A stretch of 46,105 nucleotides of DNA from Acanthaster planci. Taxonomy: Eukaryota; Echinodermata; Asteroidea; Valvatida; Acanthasteridae. Below, piece after piece: positions 42,997 to 46,105 of the stretch (positions are counted from its first letter, which is position 1; every line of letters begins with the position of its first letter). Below the pieces are notes generated by a model. It was not told the origin of the DNA, ran no database searches, and saw nothing but the letters and a program-made list of their open reading frames with translations. The position numbers and the translations under genes were made by a program. Where the stretch lies: positions 322,982 to 369,086 of the forward strand of contig NW_019091604.1 in NCBI RefSeq assembly GCF_001949145.1, given 5' to 3'.

Positions 42997-43624
42997 ATGA
43001 GCACGTATAAAAATCCGCATTTTGCATTAATCCTTGGCAAAACTGGCAGCGGTAAAACACAATGGGTCCTAGATCTTTTAGAAATCGAATATCGGTTTAC
43101 ACATTAAGCGATTATGATCATCTGAAGTGGTTGTAAAGCGATTGTGATCACGTTGTTTAAGAACAAGACTTATTTGGAAAGGCTGTGGATTTATACCGAC
43201 AAAAATGTATACCTTTGCGATTTAGACCGAGAAAAACTCGAAAAAAAACGAAAAGCTGGAACTTTACCGAGAAGCGTTTCATCATAGACGATTGTAGTGC
43301 TGACCAATTCATCAAATATCGTAAAAAGTCTAAAGGAAACGCCACATGCGCGTTAAGTCGAATGGCCTTCTAGGGTAGGCACTTTAATTACAGCTGTTGG
43401 TTGTTGACACAAAACTATAATTTGGTGCTCAAAGACGTACGTGAAAATACGGCGTGGATCGCACTGTTCCATTGTAAGGATCAAAACAGTTTTGAACAAG
43501 CGCTTGATGAAAATAACGTGGTGCCCGATGAAAAAACGATCAATTGAAACAGCATTTGCGAGACGTAAAATTTTCGAAGTTGATTTTAAACACGGAAGTT
43601 CCTGTAAGTTATTCGCTCCAATAA
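42997..43624 (+). pseudogene. A32-type packaging ATPase, Polinton copy P2
   Basis: ATG 42997 reads MSTYKNPHFALILGKTGSGK (Walker A GKTGSGKT) and QWVLDLLEIEYRFT, then a stop. LFKNKTYLERLWIYTDKNVY and LCDLDREKLE follow. After a frameshift, FIIDDCSADQFIKYRKKSKG contains Walker B with DD. The C-terminal part is NTAWIALFHCKDQNSFEQAL, DENNVVPDE and, in the next frame, LKQHLRDVKFSKLILNTEVP, ending at TAA 43622-43624. It matches the P1 copy block for block, which shows that the separate frames in P1 belong to one gene. Confidence 0.88.
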
Positions 43625-43736
43625 AATGACAAATATAATAATGTATATTATAAATAAAGATGGAAACAAAAAATGGAAACAATAAAAATGACAAATATAG
43701 TAATGTATATTATAAATAAAGATTGAAACAAAAGTC
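43623..43736 (+). repeat. 62-bp direct duplication upstream of the P2 zinc gene
   Basis: AAAATGACAAATATA(A/G)TAATGTATATTATAAATAAAGAT(G/T)GAAACAAAA occurs at 43623 and again at 43685. It covers the ATPase stop/zinc-gene start junction. The second copy has ATT in place of the expected ATG, so the usable start codon may lie in the first copy. Confidence 0.75.
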
Positions 43737-44190
43737 TGTAACCGCTGTCACAAAGAGAAAGATTTCGAATTTTTCAAACTTAAAAGTTAACGGCAAATTG
43801 TGTACAGGTTGTATTCAATGTGATGATTCAGCAAAAATTTACAAAACGGGTTGTAAATGTGAGCAGGGTCGCCGAAGAGACAATTCAGAGATTGCAGTGG
43901 CGTTGGCATTTGTGGACACGGGTGGCGAAAACATATGTGCAAAGATTGCGGAGGCTCGCCGATCTGCGAACACGGGCGACAAAACGGGCGACAAAAGCAT
44001 ATATGCAAAAATTGTGGAGGCTCTTCGATTTGCAAACACGGGCGATAAAAAAACGAATGTAAAATTTGCAGTGACCTTATAGAATTTACGATACGTAAAC
44101 TGATGACCCACTGTCGCCAAGGTGACAACAAATATAGCCGATTCGATGCAAACCATTTCATTGATACCGATTTTTTGCGCGGATTAATTT
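43719..44190 (+). pseudogene. Polinton zinc-repeat protein, copy P2 (frameshifted, HNH-like end lost)
   Basis: Frame 1 reads IETKVCNRCHKEKDFEFF, then a stop. The next frame gives KVNGKLCTGC and KTGCKCEQGRRRDNSEI. The third frame has the repeats CGHGWRKHICKDCGGSPI, CEHGRQNGRQKHICKNCGG and CKHGR, stop, KNECKICSD. It continues with RKLMTHCRQGDNKYSRF and FIDTDFLRGL, then homology to P1 stops at about 44187. P2 thus has three CxHGR repeats where P1 has one, and it lacks the HNH-like block. The ORFs of 119 and 80 codons overlapping it are in the wrong frames. Confidence 0.7.
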
Positions 44191-44744
44191 ATTTTATCGC
44201 TTTGGGATAAAATGCATTATTCCCCCAACGCACGTTGTTTAGTCGTTGAAACAGTCCTGGTCATCTGGCTTACACCATGGTGAACAAGGCACTACTGTCT
44301 TTCCCTGTCAATGTCCTGCACTAGCTGGCTTAATGGGATCAGCAAAGTGGCTGCATGGCCTTGCATCAATCAGCAGAGGCCTCACAGGATTCAGAGAATG
44401 TGGCACTTCACACCTAAACTGTCTCGAGGGGAATAAATGGTGAAGCCAGAAGGCCACAAGGAAATAACGGTTGAACCACAGCAAGTTTAGCACTAAAAAT
44501 GGGCCACTTCGGCTTAGATTTTCGAGGCGGCAACACACAAATTAAACACTGCTGGTTTGAATGCTGCTTTTTTACAACGGTTGTTCTCTACTGCCGAGCT
44601 GTTTCAGTCGTTTTAGCCAAGGGGGTGGTTCCCTTGTTCTGTGTCTGACATTTCCTTTACACATGGAAGAGGCAACCCATATGGATTGCTGAAGATACTA
44701 CTTGAACTTACAGGCGTTGACTTGCGGATTGGTTTCCTGGGACT
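44191..44744. other. Unrecognised stretch before the Gag-like ORF
   Basis: No domain seen. It may be the 5' leader of the element whose first ORF begins near 44745. No terminal repeat was identified. Confidence 0.4.
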
Positions 44745-45155
44745 GTGTGCGACAGGTTTGCGACATTTCTTGTGCGCGGACGAGCTGCTGAGATTGCCAC
44801 CACCTTTCCCCAGCTGGGTTGCCGAGCACCAGTCACGGCGCAGTATGCCCCGACAGCAACAGCAGCGGAAACGCCGGGCCTAACGGTCGCCTACACCGTA
44901 TGCCCCCCGTCCCCGGCTGCTGAGTCCAGGTCTGCGCCTACAAGGGCCGGAGCCTTCACCACCACGGTCAAAACGGATCAGGCCACCCCATCAGTCGGCA
45001 GATTGATGGCAGAGGATACCGGTGCGGCGACGTGCCCCACCCCAGTGACGAGCGGACAGGCCGGGAGTCTCAGCGCAGGTTCCGCCGCGCAGGTTCCGCC
45101 GCGCAGGTTCCGCCGGAAGCGGATTGCCCGGAACATTCACCTCTTCAGGTTGTGA
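44745..45155 (+). CDS. N-terminal part of retroelement ORF1 (Gag-like), frame separate from the rest
   Basis: 136 codons from ATG 44745: a low-complexity Ala/Thr/Pro-rich stretch typical of the disordered start of a Gag protein. The frame reaches a 14-bp tandem repeat (45073-45114) and soon ends. The conserved Gag block continues in another frame beyond the repeat (45007-46105). Start choice is tentative. Composition (GC-rich) matches the downstream block. Confidence 0.55.
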   Translation: MCDRFATFLVRGRAAEIATTFPQLGCRAPVTAQYAPTATAAETPGLTVAYTVCPPSPAAESRSAPTRAGAFTTTVKTDQATPSVGRLMAEDTGAATCPTPVTSGQAGSLSAGSAAQVPPRRFRRKRIARNIHLFRL

Positions 45156-46105
45156 GTTCAGTTCAGTTACATTGGGACCGCAACCTGACGCAACAACACA
45201 CCAGGACAATGCTGGGAATTCCCCAGCTGCAGGGCTTGCTCTAAACCCGGCTTTAGACCCAGGCCAGCCTCATATCGGAACCAATAACGTGGCAATTACT
45301 CAGGCCCAGGCTCATCAGATCTCAAGTACAGATTTAAGCAACTCCCCTTTTACAACTTGGGCGATGGGCACCAATTCTCCTAATTCTATAGAAGCCCCGC
45401 CCGCTATTCCTAACGATTTCGGAAGCAATAGACCTGTCCCGCTGCTTGCCATGGGAGAAGAGGCTCCCCTTGATATTCACGTTCCGCGGTCAACCAAAGA
45501 GAAGATTTGGAACGGAAAATATGTGGACATGGCGTTACTATATGGTGACAACGGTGCTAAAGCGCTGAGGTCCGCTTCTGAGCTGACCTTAGCAGTCGAA
45601 CAAGGCCGTGTAGTTTTCAAGCTAGCTACGACGCACCCGCGTAAAATTGAGTCCGTTGATAAATGGCTCAGTGCCTTTCATGCGTTTATGGCCATTTACA
45701 CGGTGCGTCACCCCAGCCGCATATTCGATTTATTGAAGTCTGCCGAAATTATCCGCACTGCCGCCGCGCAATTCCCTGGCCTAGGCTGGCGCAATTATGA
45801 CAAACAGTTCCGTTTGCGTATGGAAGTAAACCCTTTTCGTTCTTGGGCTACCATCGACATGGAACTGTGGGTTACTGTTGCAGCCGTTGGTACGTTATCT
45901 TTTGCGCCAGCCCCGGCGGCAGTCGCTCGGACCCAACAGTACAATAAACGTGTCTGTTTTCCCTTCAACTCCCCAACGGGTTGCCGGTGGGCCTCGTGCC
46001 GGTACGTCCATAGCTGCACTCGATGTGGTCGTTCTGGACACGGGGCGTCCGATTGCAGAATAGGTTTGGGGCTCGGGCCCGCATTTCCAGGCACCCCCTG
46101 GTCCC
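45007..46105 (+). CDS. Retroelement ORF1 (Gag-like) core with CCCH and CCHC zinc motifs, runs off the window (DIRS-like?)
   Basis: Open in one frame from after TGA 45004-45006 to the window end, with no stop in about 366 codons. A disordered N-part leads into VPRSTKEKIWNGKYVDMALL, the helical core (KWLSAFHAFMAIYTVRHPSR) and FRLRMEVNPFRSWATIDMEL. Then comes a zinc region: C-x8-C-x4-C-x3-H (VCFPFNSPTGCRWASCRYVH) directly followed by CTRCGRSGHGASDC, a C-x2-C-x4-H-x4-C knuckle. This CCCH plus knuckle pair following an IW-GKYVDM block is what I associate with ORF1 of DIRS-like tyrosine-recombinase retrotransposons. The element name is inference because RT and recombinase lie outside the window. 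Unlike the Polinton genes, this frame is intact, suggesting a younger insertion. Confidence 0.75.
45073..45114 (+). repeat. Three exact 14-bp tandem units at a frame switch
   Basis: GCGCAGGTTCCGCC repeated three times without mismatch. Because 14 is not a multiple of 3, each unit gained or lost shifts the reading frame. The upstream and downstream Gag frames differ in the sense that a net change of two bases (mod 3) would align them. Confidence 0.9.

Noticed and set aside
43820-44062. 80-codon Arg-rich ORF and the overlapping 119-codon ORF
   Set aside because: They are out-of-frame readings of the CxHGR zinc repeats. The repeat frame itself is the meaningful one.

Overview
This is eukaryotic DNA, almost certainly from an animal and probably a marine invertebrate. 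It has one apparent host terminal exon with a splice acceptor and an AATAAA signal. It carries several animal transposon classes, long AT-rich non-coding tracts and a 715-base assembly gap (25600-26314). I see no bacterial operons, rRNA genes or CRISPR. The species cannot be named from the sequence alone.

The window is mainly a graveyard of mobile DNA. The most informative parts are broken copies of one family of Polinton/Maverick elements, the virus-like DNA transposons related to adintoviruses. Copy P1 (220-6935) keeps a zinc/HNH-like gene and the A32-type packaging ATPase on the minus strand, an internally deleted integrase on the plus strand, and the N-terminal half of a family B DNA polymerase on the minus strand. 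Fragment P1b (8770-9310) keeps the integrase start, a small conserved protein and a second small protein. Copy P2 lies in two blocks. Block 31490-36060 holds the integrase C-half and the whole polymerase. Block 40620-44190 holds the integrase N-half, both small genes, capsid, ATPase and the zinc gene. The blocks are complementary and inverted relative to each other, as expected if one inversion broke a single element inside its integrase gene. All the genes carry stops and frameshifts. No protease or penton gene was found.

Other regions: 9311-15590 is mostly featureless and is followed by a likely host last exon (15591-15764) with its 3' UTR. A foldback element with long inverted arms occupies 16561-17685. 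A fragment of a nuclease-like transposon protein is at 17885-18145. An approximately 4-kb repeat, here called A, occurs in plus orientation at 36330-40320 and in minus orientation at 18815-20800 and 26540-27650. It contains a tandem array of roughly 145-bp units, many with a CRE palindrome and an E-box/CLEAR palindrome, and the array is interrupted by a hairpin-forming minisatellite. Repeat B occurs four times between 21.6 and 30.9 kb. A 5'-truncated Ty3/gypsy retrotransposon with its 3' LTR fills 22155-25599. The right edge (44745-46105) is the Gag-like first ORF of another retroelement, probably DIRS-like, split into two frames at a 14-bp tandem repeat.

How the genes worked together, from family knowledge: in an intact Polinton the integrase inserts the element, the polymerase copies it, the ATPase packages it and the capsid encloses it. 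Nothing here looks capable of acting today.
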